Below are positions 36,001-59,055 of a stretch of DNA of 64,000 nucleotides, piece by piece. The translations under genes were made by a program, and so were the position numbers. The notes under the pieces were generated by a model. It worked only from the letters and a program-made list of their open reading frames with translations. It was not told where the DNA came from and made no database searches. Each line of letters starts with the position of its first letter. Position 1 is the stretch's first letter. Source of the stretch: Strigamia acuminata (Eukaryota; Arthropoda; Chilopoda; Geophilomorpha; Linotaeniidae); NCBI GenBank assembly GCA_949358305.1, contig OX442318.1:6744501-6808500 (forward strand), written 5' to 3'.

Positions 36001-36700
36001 ACATTTAAATTTTGGTCAAAAACGTTGAATTTTTGGTCAAACACGTTGAATTTTTGGTCAAAAACGTTGAATTTTTGGTCAAGAACATTCAATTTTTGTG
36101 TGGGAAAAATTTAGTTGATTTTCCTGTGTATTGACTGAGCATGCTCAATCGTGTTATTTTATCAGCAGCATCTGGTGAGGATTACTGGAGAACTTTGAAC
36201 TTTGAACTTTGAACTTTGTTCTGCGTTGTAGATTTAGAAATCGTGGACAAATGTGTCAGTGGCAATGTCAGTGTCAGACATTGATGTTTACAGTCACGTG
36301 TGTGGAATGTGAGATTAAAATGATATTTAAGAGTTTACTCACTTCCATTGCTTGCTTATACTCGCCCAAATGAAAGGCACAATATGCAATCCAGACATCG
36401 TTATCGTCTACTGGTTTCCCAGTCTGCCTTTGAAACTGAAATAATTCATAATTTACACATGCAATCTGCAGTGACGATGATTTGCTTCACTGCAAAACTA
36501 ACTTCGAGTAGCGTCATTGCACCGGTGAAGTCGCGCTGACTAAGGAAATCATCCAGTTTGGGCAATTGACGTCGAGATTTGGCATCCTGCGACTGTGTAG
36601 TCGCAGTATCCTTCGATACGGCTGGTTTATTCCTCGATAAATTCTAAAAATCTCCATTAATTAATTTTAAAGTATAAAATAAACAAGTTAGATGTACCAT
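30056..36700 (-). CDS. IFT56: IFT56 (TTC26/DYF-13), intraflagellar transport TPR protein
   Basis: Fifteen minus-strand exons: 36698-36700, 36503-36643, 36343-36435, 35321-35701, 35161-35262, 33538-33612, 33375-33477, 33203-33312, 33083-33146, 31754-31842, 31602-31685, 31471-31540, 31292-31398, 30231-30364, 30056-30167. The sum is 1668 nt, 555 aa (human 554). Conservation is very high, for example [37 protein letters not shown] and [20 protein letters not shown]. It is built of tetratricopeptide repeats. Known role: an IFT-B subunit that carries a subset of motility proteins into cilia. The first coding exon holds only the ATG, followed at once by a GT donor. Introns near 33613-35160 and 31843-33082 are enlarged by an array and MITEs. 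An X-box-like site lies 20 bp upstream. Confidence 0.96.
30395..30760. repeat. degenerate T-rich repeat, IFT56 intron
   Basis: A direct duplication of a stretch containing TTTTTTGTTGGAGATTTTAA is followed by copies of TTTTTTTGATAATTTTGGAA, about 20 bp apart, then A/T-rich decay. Confidence 0.65.
31069..31270. mobile_element. foldback element of GTTTCGCCGAA repeats, IFT56 intron
   Basis: Left arm CCTGTTTCGCCGAA with further GTTTCGCCGAA words and right arm TTCGGCGAAACAGG form inverted arms of about 65-75 bp around a short centre. The whole element is about 202 bp. The origin is unclear. It resembles the other foldback element in XRRA1 in design but not in sequence. Confidence 0.75.
32140..32578 (-). 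repeat. dispersed repeat family, copy 2, with nested MITE
   Basis: The reverse complement of the repeat at 545-930, interrupted by the MITE 32378-32510. It is cut on the right by another MITE starting at 32581. It lies in the IFT56 intron 31843-33082. Confidence 0.65.
32378..32510. mobile_element. short hAT-like MITE, family CAGGGCTGGACTG, copy 2
   Basis: Ends CAGGGCTGGACTGG and CCAGTCCAGCACTG are inverted. It sits in the dispersed repeat copy 32140-32578. No matching flanking octamer was seen. Confidence 0.78.
32581..32884. mobile_element. MITE with ~50-bp termini and TA borders, IFT56 intron
   Basis: Inverted arms of about 50 bp begin TACTCTGGTTCGACTCAAG and continue through CTTCTAAGAGCCGCAT with few mismatches. 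TA borders both sides (32579-32580 and 32885-32886). About 304 bp, non-coding. Confidence 0.82.
33788..34620. repeat. 21-bp GC-rich tandem array, IFT56 intron
   Basis: About 39 units of 21 bp starting GGCTTTACGCAGTATGCC, with GTC, GCC or occasional TCTGC-type variants at the junction. Unlike the other arrays it has no A/T-tracts. Because 21 is a multiple of three and no stop arises, it is open in several frames on both strands. Diverged units continue at about 34985-35075, beyond an inserted MITE. Confidence 0.95.
34664..34824. mobile_element. hAT-like MITE in the IFT56 intron array
   Basis: Ends CAGGCCCATCTTTAG and TAAAGACGGCCCTG are inverted termini of the common hAT-type CAGGGCCGTCTTTA. 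The flanking octamers GGTTTAAC and GGTCTACC match at 6 of 8. It separates the main 21-bp array from its diverged remnant. Confidence 0.78.
34985..35075. repeat. diverged remnant of the 21-bp GC-rich array
   Basis: Three or four degraded units of the GGCTTTACGCAGTATGCC type, such as GGCTTTACGCAGTGTACC and CTTTACCCAGTACACC. They lie beyond the MITE, so the original array reached about 35 kb. Confidence 0.8.
35880..36090. repeat. ~20-bp array, IFT56 intron
   Basis: Units resemble AAAAACGTTTAATTTTTGGT with drift to AACGTTGAATTTTTGGTC, about ten copies. A-tract and T-tract are about 10 bp apart. Confidence 0.82.
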
Positions 36701-37191
36701 GTTTTGTTGTTTTCATATGGTAGTCATAGCAACCTACGTTTCGGTTTCCTACCAATAGAGGTCTTAAAACACGATATTTACGGAAGAAAACTCAAATTTT
36801 AGGAAAATAAACAATTCAATAATTGTTTCATAAAAATAACAAAATTAAAGTGTATTTTTCAGATATAAAAATTAATTTTATTCGGGAGGGTTCTATGATA
36901 TTGATATCACCTTTTCCGTTTTGCCTCGATCGGTTACTTAGGTCAATCTTATCACTAAAAAACGTGATCAAACTCAAATTAAAACAAAATAAACAATCTG
37001 AATTATTACAAAACAAAAAAAAAACGAAATAAAATTCTATTTATTTGATTTTATAAATATAAAATCTTAATTTAATAATTTTTGTGATATCACCTTTTCC
37101 GTTTCGCCTCGATCGCGTACTCAAGTCAATCTTAGCACTGGAATATAGCGGCGAAATATAGCGTGAAAAACAATAAAATGCACACGTAAAC
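36701..37191. promoter_or_regulatory. shared divergent promoter of IFT56 and ULK4
   Basis: Only 491 bp separate the two start codons. It holds an X-box-like site (36720-36733) and a direct repeat of about 54 bp: TGATATCACCTTTTCCGTTT begins at 36902 and again at 37085, both copies followed by GCCTCGATCG-like sequence and ending near TCAATCTTA. Sharing an RFX-type site fits the ciliary roles of both genes. Confidence 0.6.
36720..36733 (-). promoter_or_regulatory. RFX X-box-like site
   Basis: On the minus strand it reads GTTGCTATGACTAC. This matches the X-box consensus RYYNYYWWRRNRAC at 13 of 14 positions with a perfect GTTGCT half-site. It is 20 bp upstream of the IFT56 ATG. RFX factors drive ciliary genes in animals. 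A similar 13/14 word occurs by chance elsewhere in the window (near 52935), so the position, not the word alone, carries the weight. Confidence 0.55.
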
Positions 37192-46669
<9,478 letters not shown>

Positions 46670-47153
46670 AGTATACTAAAATAGCTATGTAAATATTTAA
46701 GTTGTATAATAAACATGTATTCAGAGCCCTAAGTTAATTTGAACAGCTGCGAAGCTATAAACATTTATTGATTGGGAAATGAGCAAAAGGAGTTGTAGGT
46801 TGTGCATTGTGACGCTAGATGGAGTGTATACTTCCGGTTTGATAAATGGGTGCTATTTGGTTGATGTAAAATTGTAGGAGATTGTAAAATCGGTGCGATA
46901 TTGGTTTTTGAAGATATGTTTTTTCACGCTGGTGTAGGATATTAAATTATTTTGCTCATAAAGTGAGTTGGTGTTTTAGCGGTTGGTGAATGGATAATGG
47001 TTGGTCTTGTTTTTTGACGGAATGGTCATGACGTGGCTCATTTATTAATGACCGTATGCTTGATTGAGGTTACGGCTAAACAAATGTGTTTTAATGTTTG
47101 ATTTGTATTGTTTTCGTTTTGTTTGCAGACTTTGCTGATTATATTTCTCGTTT
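46670..47153. other. ULK4-ICA1 spacer
   Basis: Contains the ULK4 poly(A) signal AATAAA (46708-46713). A TTTGCAG acceptor-like site at about 47122-47128 suggests the ICA1 leader has a non-coding exon and intron here. No coding exon was seen. Confidence 0.5.
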
Positions 47154-51645
<4,492 letters not shown>

Positions 51646-52674
51646 AGTGGTATTTTAAAAATCATTTCCAGTCGATTAATTGAATGGAAAAATATTTTTT
51701 TATTTATTATTCTTGCTTATTTGAATTTGTTTTATTTTGTTTTGTTTTTTATATTTATTTTGAGTGTGGATCTGGTGAAAAATATATATATCTAGTCAAC
51801 TTTCATATATATATATATACCGGTATATATATTATATATTATACACAATATAATGTAAATTTTTGCATTATTCTTTTTTTAAATGATGACACATTATGTA
51901 CCAATTTGTCATGTTAATGCCAAATACTAGCGGTATATGTAGAATCGTTAAATGTCTCTTGGTGAATTCTAGTCCGATTAAAAATCCTATTATCTAAAAA
52001 GAAATGTCTGTGGAATTGTCCATGCAGGCGAGCCAAGCACCTATTATCAATAAGTTGCAAAACATGCATTTTTATTGTCAATAAGTTACAAAATATGCAT
52101 TTTTATTGTCAATAAGTTGCAAAATATGCATTTTTATTGTCAATAAGTTGCAAAATATGCATTTTTATTGTCAATAAGTTGCAAAATATGCATTTTTATT
52201 GTCAATAAGTTGCAAAATATGCATTTTTATTGTCAATAAGTTGCAAAATATGCATTTTTATTGTCAATAAGTTGCAAAATATGCATTTTTATTGTCAATA
52301 AGTTGCAAAATATGCATTTTTATTGTCAATAAGTTGCAAAATATGCATTTTTATTGTCAATAAGTTGCAAAATATGCATTTTTATTGTCAATAAGTTGCA
52401 AAATATGCATTTTTATTATCAATAAGTTGCAAAATATGCATTTTTATTGTCAATAAGTTGCAAAATATGCATTTTTAGCAAAATAAATGCATCTTGTAGT
52501 AAAAATGCATTTTGTTTTTACAATAGAAATGTAACAAGTTGCAAAAATGCATATTTTAGTCAATAAATTTGGAAAAAATACATTTTTGTGACAAAATAAA
52601 TGCAACAAGTATCCAAAATAATTCTTTTCTTCACAAGATGTGTTTGTACATAAAATTTAATTTCTCAATTTGTT
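51646..52674. other. convergent spacer between ICA1 and the cysteine-rich gene
   Basis: No gene supported. It contains AT-dinucleotide-rich sequence (51780-51860) and a 31-bp array (52050-52485), then degenerate ATGCATTTTT words to about 52620. Confidence 0.6.
52050..52485. repeat. 31-bp tandem array, intergenic
   Basis: About fourteen nearly identical units of 31 bp containing GCAAAATATGCATTTTTATT and GTCAATAAGTT. One of the two clearly intergenic arrays. Confidence 0.95.
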
Positions 52675-53910
52675 TTACATCGATATTATAAGTAGACTTA
52701 AACTAATAACAAAAAGACACAAATCCAACCTCCAAATATTGGCATTGCCATAAACCGGCAGTTTACCTGCATACGCTAGAGCCGGGAAATCTGTTCTCAT
52801 TATCGAATCGCACTGTGTTGCAGCTAGCATCGCGCCATAATACCCCTTATAATAGTTAACCGCACTCTTGGATTTACACGAGTCTAATTTTCCAATCACA
52901 CACATCAGCCATATTCCCTTTAACCTAACAACCGAGTAACCATAGCAACAATCCCTATTCAAAAATAGCAAAATACTAACCGACATTCTTTGAAGTTAAA
53001 TTTTGGTACTTCTTTTTCCAATGCTGTCGGTGCGGGCGGTAACTCTATCGTCGTCAAATCAATCCAATCTTCATAATATTTTAATTCCTCGCACTTGGTT
53101 AGGTCCGACGACCTTCTCGCCACACAACCCTTGCCGGTCTTCTCGTAATCTGAAACGACGCCATTTTTATTTTTGAGTTCAAATTTCAAATTTCATTACG
53201 CGTTATTTTTCATTTCATTATTTAAAATCAGTATGAATTAAAATAAAATCGACCTATAAACGATTTTTTGGCATTTTCACACAGGTGCACTCGCCCTGCG
53301 TTGTACTGGTGAATTTTATCCGCGTATAATTTATGACTCTCTTTGGCTCTTAAACAAGTCTTAAACGAATTGTACCCATTTCTGAAACACGTTGTATTTT
53401 CCTTCATGCGTCTGTAATAAATAAATAATTGAAAAAGCATTAAATTTCAACTGAATACTACAGCGGATGACGACAGCGTGCTCCGGGACCAGGAATGACT
53501 AATGCTAGCTTAAGTTTGCGCCTCGGTATGCGCTCAAAGTCAAAACACACGCAGTTCCGCACACAACGCGAAATGGAGCGGAATAAATCAAACTAACGAG
53601 TAAACAAATTACAAATTCAATACTGTATATTCCAATACTGTACATGCATATATGTGCTCGGTGATTTTCAAACTGATCAAGCATTACTTATTCCTGGCGC
53701 GGAGTACGCTGTCGTTATCTGGTTTCGATTATTGTCACGTACGCGCATATTTCGTCCACGAAAGCTTCTGCGTTGGCTACTGGCAATGTTCTACTGGGTT
53801 TCTGACAGCCGTGCAATTGAATAATTAAATTTTTGGGAGTGATTTGTAGTGCATGCAGACAGCCTGTATTTATCTCCATTATCCTGCTGTCTGCTTTCGT
53901 TCTTCGTATG
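52675..53910 (-). CDS. unrecognised cysteine-rich, probably membrane-anchored protein
   Basis: Minus-strand exons 53795-53910 (5' limit uncertain), 53254-53411, 52981-53149 and 52675-52924 join in phase and end in a stop. I do not recognise the family. Seen: at least ten cysteines spread over about 230 residues, an NTT N-glycosylation sequon, a Pro-rich stretch (ELPPAPTALEKEVPKF) and a hydrophobic C-terminus (LCLFVISLSLLIISM). This pattern suggests a secreted ectodomain held by a GPI anchor or a tail helix. The N-terminus with any signal peptide is not resolved. An open minus-strand stretch at 54470-54600 (PAGCGENKQEYLKYERKQ-like) may be an upstream exon, but its phase did not fit. The last intron would be 56 nt. 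Confidence 0.6.
53461..53722. mobile_element. MITE in intron of the cysteine-rich gene
   Basis: Left end CAGCGGATGACGACAGCG and right end CGCTGTCGTTATCTGG begin imperfect inverted arms of about 42 bp, which continue through a CCAGGAAT-like block. About 262 bp. No target duplication was seen. Confidence 0.72.
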
Positions 53911-54765
53911 CTGTAAACTGATAATAAAACGAGAAATAGAAGAAAAGTTGATTATCAAATTATCAAATAATTACCAAATATTGTACAAACACAAAAAAGT
54001 TGAAAAATGATAAAAATCTTGTACATGTTTGGAACATATCAGTTTGGTTTATTTTTATTTATTTATCTGTTATTGTTCTTCTAACAATGAAGATGTAACA
54101 ACTCGAACTGATTCCAGGACAGTTTAATACGTCAAAAGTGAACTGGAATCCATTGGTAATAATGGCGGCTGGTTCTAGCACAGTTTCAAATAAATGAAAA
54201 CGAATCGGTTTTATTTTAAAAGTAAATATTGCATCAGAAATTTAATTTCACTCATCTACGCGTATCAATTTCTATTTTTTAACTGAAAAAATTTATAAAG
54301 GAAATAAAAAAAATTTTAAAAAGTCACGTGTCGTTCAAGGTTATTACAGAAGCCTGATGCCAGACATTAGAGTGGTGTAATTCATCGCAGACAAAAAGCA
54401 CGAACAGATAAAGTTCACCAATCAGAACGAAAATAGATATTCGGGAAATAAAAATGAACAATTGAAACATTTCGCTACAACTTAATGTATTTTTTAATTT
54501 CTGTTTGCGTTCATATTTCAAATACTCTTGCTTGTTTTCTCCACAACCAGCTGGCGCTGCAATCACAAAATGTGTACTATACACTGAAAAGACATAAACA
54601 TCCGGGTATTGTGTCAATGTTATTATCACGTTCGTAGCATGGTTCGTATGTCAAGCATCGGCATCATTGGATGCCGTTCGAGTCCAAAGTCTTGTTGACG
54701 ACCTCCACTCGATATTTAAACGCATCAGTACATATTTTATATTTATTTCTCACTATTCATGCGGC
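53911..54765. promoter_or_regulatory. divergent region upstream of MTHFR and the cysteine-rich gene
   Basis: No exon could be assigned with confidence (see the possible exon at 54470-54600 on the minus strand). The MTHFR side holds a TATA-like TATTTAAA at 54713-54720, followed by CGCATCAGT, whose TCAGT resembles an arthropod-type initiator. Confidence 0.5.
54713..54720 (+). promoter_or_regulatory. TATA-like box of MTHFR
   Basis: TATTTAAA is 53 bp before the MTHFR ATG, implying a leader of about 20-25 nt. The context TCGATATTTAAACGCAT closely resembles that of the box upstream of the knottin gene (62468-62475). Confidence 0.5.
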
Positions 54766-57700
54766 ATGGTAAGTGCGCGACTCCCAACCGTCCATTGACC
54801 TAAACCTTTATTTTCGTAAATAAACTAAAGAAAATTAAATTTCTTTGTTCGGATTTAATTATTTAATTATTTTATTATTTTATTCTCAACTCCAGACTTC
54901 ATTGCAAATTTTATCAAATTGCTATCACGGGAAAGTGGAATTTGAACAAATAAAATCCGAAGAAAATGGATGCGAACCCGATAGTACCCGATGTCACCAC
55001 AACCCGGAATCGAGCGCTTATCTCTCGCTAATCCAACGGATTAACCAACATATTGACACCGGAGAAAAATTCTTCTCCCTCGAATTTTTTCCGCCGAGAA
55101 CCAACGGCGGAGCGGTTAATTTACTTACCCGGTGTGCCAGAAAATATTTTTAAAATTTTTTTAAATTTAAAATTTTTATTTATATAATTTATGTTTTATT
55201 TATTTTTTAGGTTGAATCGTATGCGAGTTGGTGGACCCCTGTTTTGTGACATAACATGGCATCCAGCGGGGAATCCCGGTGGGGACTCGGAGACGAGTTC
55301 GATCACGATCGCGAGTGCGGCGTTGAATTATTGCGGGCTGGAAACCATGTTGCATTTGACGTGTGTCAATCAAACGAAAAACGAGATTCATATGCATTTG
55401 ACGCGAGCAAAGGAGTTGGGGATTCGAAATATTTTGGCGTTGAGGGGCGATTTACCCAAGAACGGGCGGTGGACGCCGGGGAATTGCGGCTTCTTTTACG
55501 CTTTGGATTTGGTCAAGTTCATTCGCAAGGAGTTTGGCAATTATTTTGTCATTTGTGTCGCGGGTAAAATTTATTTTTACATTTTTTTAAATTATTTTAT
55601 TTTATTTTAATTTTTTGCAGTTTTTAATTTATTTTTTTCGATTTTTTTCAAATTTCTTTTCGATTTTTTCCAATTTTTTTTTTATTTTTTTTATTTTTCA
55701 GCGATTTTTTCGATTTTCTTTCGAATTTTTCGATTTTTGTTCGATTTTTCCGATTTTTTGTTGATTTGATATTAATTTTTTAATTTTAATTCTAATTTTG
55801 GCAGGATATCCGACCGGGCACCCGGATGCAGCATCTTACATCGAAGATTTAGAGCATTTGAAAGAGAAAGTGGATGCTGGTGCTGATTTCATTATTTCAC
55901 AAATGTTTTTTAAAGCTAATCGCTTCGCGCAGTTCGTCAGCGATTGTCGTCACATCGGTATACAAGTTCCAATTATCCCTGGCATCATGCCAATTCAGGT
56001 ATAAATTCGAGAATCTATTTAATCACTGTGTCAATAGATAATCTCTTTGTGTTTTGCAAACAACTGAATTCCCGAAATAATTCAAAATAACACCGCAATA
56101 ATCAACCTTCGATCATGCAAAATGATCAAAGCTCAAAATCGCATTTTAAAGCTCTAAATTGCATTCTGAAGCTCAAAATTGCACATTTAAACCCCAAAAA
56201 TTTCAGTTTTTATGCATAAAATTGCGGTTTTTAGCTCAAAATTACACATTTTAACCCCAAAATTACAATTTTTATGCATAAAATTGCAGATTTTAGCTCA
56301 AAATTGCAGATTTTAGCTCAAAATTGCAGATTTTAGCTCAAAATTGCAGATTTTAGCTCAAAATTGCAGATTTTAGCTCAAAATTGCAGATTTTAGCTCA
56401 AAATTGCAGATTTTAGCTCAAACTTGCAGATTTTAGCTCAAAATTGAAGATTTTAGCTCAAAATTGCACTTTTAGACCCCAAAATTACAATTTTATGCAT
56501 AAATTTGCACTTTAAACCCAAAAATTACAATTTTATGCATAAAATTACAATTTTAAACTCCAAAATTGCAGACTTTATGCATAAAATTACAATTTTAAAC
56601 TCCAAAATTACAAACTTTATGCATAAAATTGTACTTTTTTCGCTCAAAATGCCGAAAAAACCGCCCAGTTTGTTAGCAAAACGCAAATCCTGTGTAAAAT
56701 TCTAAAAAAAAATAATGCAAAAAATTGAATCTAGGGTTCCGATTCCTTGCGTCAAATCGTGAAACTAGCCAAACTCGAAGTCCCCAAAGAAATAATCGAC
56801 GATCTGACCATGCTCAAGGACAACAACGAAGACATTCGAAACTACGGCATCGAACACGCGGTCAATTTGATCAGCGAGTTATTCGACCTCGGAATAGCGC
56901 CGGGCGTTCACATCTACACCCTGAACCGCGAAGTCGCCGCCACCACCGTCCTCGAACGCCTCGGTCTCTGGTGCAAGGAGCCCTACCGCCCGTTGCCATG
57001 GAAACTGGCCGCCAACTACAAACGATGTCGCGAAGACGTGCGCCCCATATTCTGGTCGGCGAGGCCCGAGAGTTACATTTACCGCACCAGACACTGGGAC
57101 GAATTCCCGAACGGGCGTTGGGGCGATTCGGAGTCCCCCGCGTTCGGGGAGCTCAAGGATTATTATTTATTCTTTATGGCCAATCACAGCACGGAGAAGG
57201 AACGCCTGCAAATGTGGGGCGAGGAATTGACGTGCGAGCAAGACGTGTGGGATGTTTTTCATTCGTATATATCGGGGGAATGCAACAAAAATGGCGTCAA
57301 AGTAAAGAAATGATTGTTTTTGATGTTTTTGGTTGTTTATTTGCTTTTGTTTTGGTTTGTAGGTCACCACGACGGCGTGGAATGTGGAGGAATTGAGTGC
57401 CGAGACTTATTTGTTGCAGAATAAGTTGAGCACGGTGAATAAGCGAGGCGCGCTCACTATTAATTCGCAGCCGAATGTGAATGGGATTTCGTCGACTGAT
57501 AGCGTGCTAGGATGGGGATTTCCTGGTGGTTATGTTTATCAAAAAGTAAATTGTGGTTTGTGGATTATGTTTGTGTTTAAATATGCATTTTTTATGCAAT
57601 TTTATTTTTTTTTCGTCTAAATTATGCATTTTTTGTGTGAATTTTTGTGTAAATTATGCATTTTTGATGCAAATAATGGAGTATTTCATCTAAATTATGT

Positions 57701-58750
57701 TTTTTTGATGCAAATAATGGAGTTTTCATCTAAATTATGCATTTTTGATGCAAATAATGGAGTATTTCATCTAGATTATGCATTTTTGATGCAAATAATG
57801 GAGTATTTCATCTAAATTATGCATTTTTTGGATGAAAATGATTGCAATTTTTTTATTTACCATAAATGAAAAATGCTTAATTTAGTTGCAAAAATGCATA
57901 ATTTGGTTGCAAAAATGCATAATTTGGTTGCAAAAATGCATAATTTGGTTGCAAAAATGCATCATTTGGATGAAAAATGCATAATTTGGTTGCAAAAATG
58001 CATAATTTGGATGAAAAATACATAATTTAGATGAAAAAACATTTTTTTGGCTAAACAATATATTATTTCATCTAAAATGCTCATCACTTTGCTTCAAATT
58101 CCGAAACTTAACCTACTCAATAATGAATTTCACTTACTTACATGCAATTTTGTTTATTCTCTATCACTTCAATCTAGGCTTACCTAGAGTTTTTTGCGTG
58201 CAAACAATACGTGACTGCCTTACGACAGATTCTTCCCAAATACAGCGAAGTTAATTACCACATCATCAACAGCAGTGTAAGCGAATTCAGTGAAAAAAAT
58301 AAAATCTGAACAAAATTTAATTTATTTTCATTCTAGGGCGACGAAAACTACACAAATTGCCACAAACACAAACCAGTCGCAGTTACGTGGGGCGTTTTCC
58401 CCGGCAAAGAGATCATCCAACCCACTGTCGTTGATCCAGTCAGTTTCAAAGCGTGGAAGGTAAAATAAATCAAATAAAACAAGCAATTGTTGCCTAGCAA
58501 CGACGCCATCTTGTTTGTCTTCCCGCAGGACGAAGCCTTCGCGTTGTGGAAGGAACAATGGGGCAAATTGTACGACGACAACTCGCAATCGAGAAAAATT
58601 ATTAATCACATCCACGATACTTACTGCTTAGTCAATTTGGTCGACAACGACTATCCCAAGGAGAGTTGTTTGTGGAATATTCTAGAAGAGATGTTTGAGC
58701 TGTCGAGCGGACATGTTGTCACTGCTATCACTAACGACGAATTTATCTGA
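54766..58750 (+). CDS. MTHFR: MTHFR, methylenetetrahydrofolate reductase
   Basis: Nine exons: 54766-54768, 54896-55131, 55211-55563, 55805-55998, 56735-57301, 57363-57545, 58178-58276, 58337-58459, 58529-58750. The sum is 1980 nt, 659 aa (human 656). The first coding exon is just the ATG, with GTAAGT directly after it. Seen: [11 protein letters not shown] at the start of the catalytic TIM barrel, the folate/FAD-binding segments [22 protein letters not shown] and [10 protein letters not shown], then the C-terminal regulatory domain ([38 protein letters not shown]). It reduces 5,10-methylene-THF to 5-methyl-THF with NADPH and FAD, feeding methionine synthesis. The C-terminal domain binds S-adenosylmethionine as a feedback inhibitor. 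Introns 4 and 6 hold arrays. Confidence 0.97.
56150..56640. repeat. 20-bp array, MTHFR intron 4
   Basis: Core of about ten units of GATTTTAGCTCAAAATTGCA, flanked by related longer units with ATGCATAAAATTGC. Tract centres are exactly 10 bp apart. Confidence 0.9.
57555..58050. repeat. ATGCATTTTT-type array, MTHFR intron 6
   Basis: About four copies of a unit of roughly 50 bp (TTATGCATTTTTGATGCAAA then TAATGGAGTATTTCATC), followed by about six 20-bp copies of TGCATAATTTGGTTGCAAAA. Confidence 0.85.
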
Positions 58751-59055
58751 TACAATCGGATAAAATCGGATAAAATGGTCCAAATTTTGATTTTTTAATC
58801 GTGTGGAAATGTAATTTAAGAAACTTGTTTTATTTAAAAAAAAAATGATTTTCTTATTTGACAGAAATAAATATTATTTTACAGACTTTATTTTCAAGCA
58901 TTGCCACTAGATGGCGAATGACATCCACTTTTTTAAAGTTTATTTCTCTACAGAAACCTTAAAAACAGTTTTATTGACTGAAAATAACCCCAAATTTATT
59001 GTTTTATTTAGAGATATGCGTACATGAGTATGTTGTTTTTAATTTTTATTCGTTT
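58751..59055. other. convergent MTHFR/GALK2 3' spacer
   Basis: 305 bp between two stop codons. Candidate poly(A) signals occur on the plus strand (AATAAA at about 58866). No gene seen. Confidence 0.6.

Noticed and set aside
52930-52950. Second X-box-like word (13/14 match)
   Set aside because: It is inside an intron of a gene with no ciliary link, so probably chance; kept as a caution on the IFT56 site.
52955-52980. 26-nt intron in the cysteine-rich gene
   Set aside because: Too short for spliceosomal removal. The 56-nt alternative with acceptor GTTGTTAG keeps the frame.
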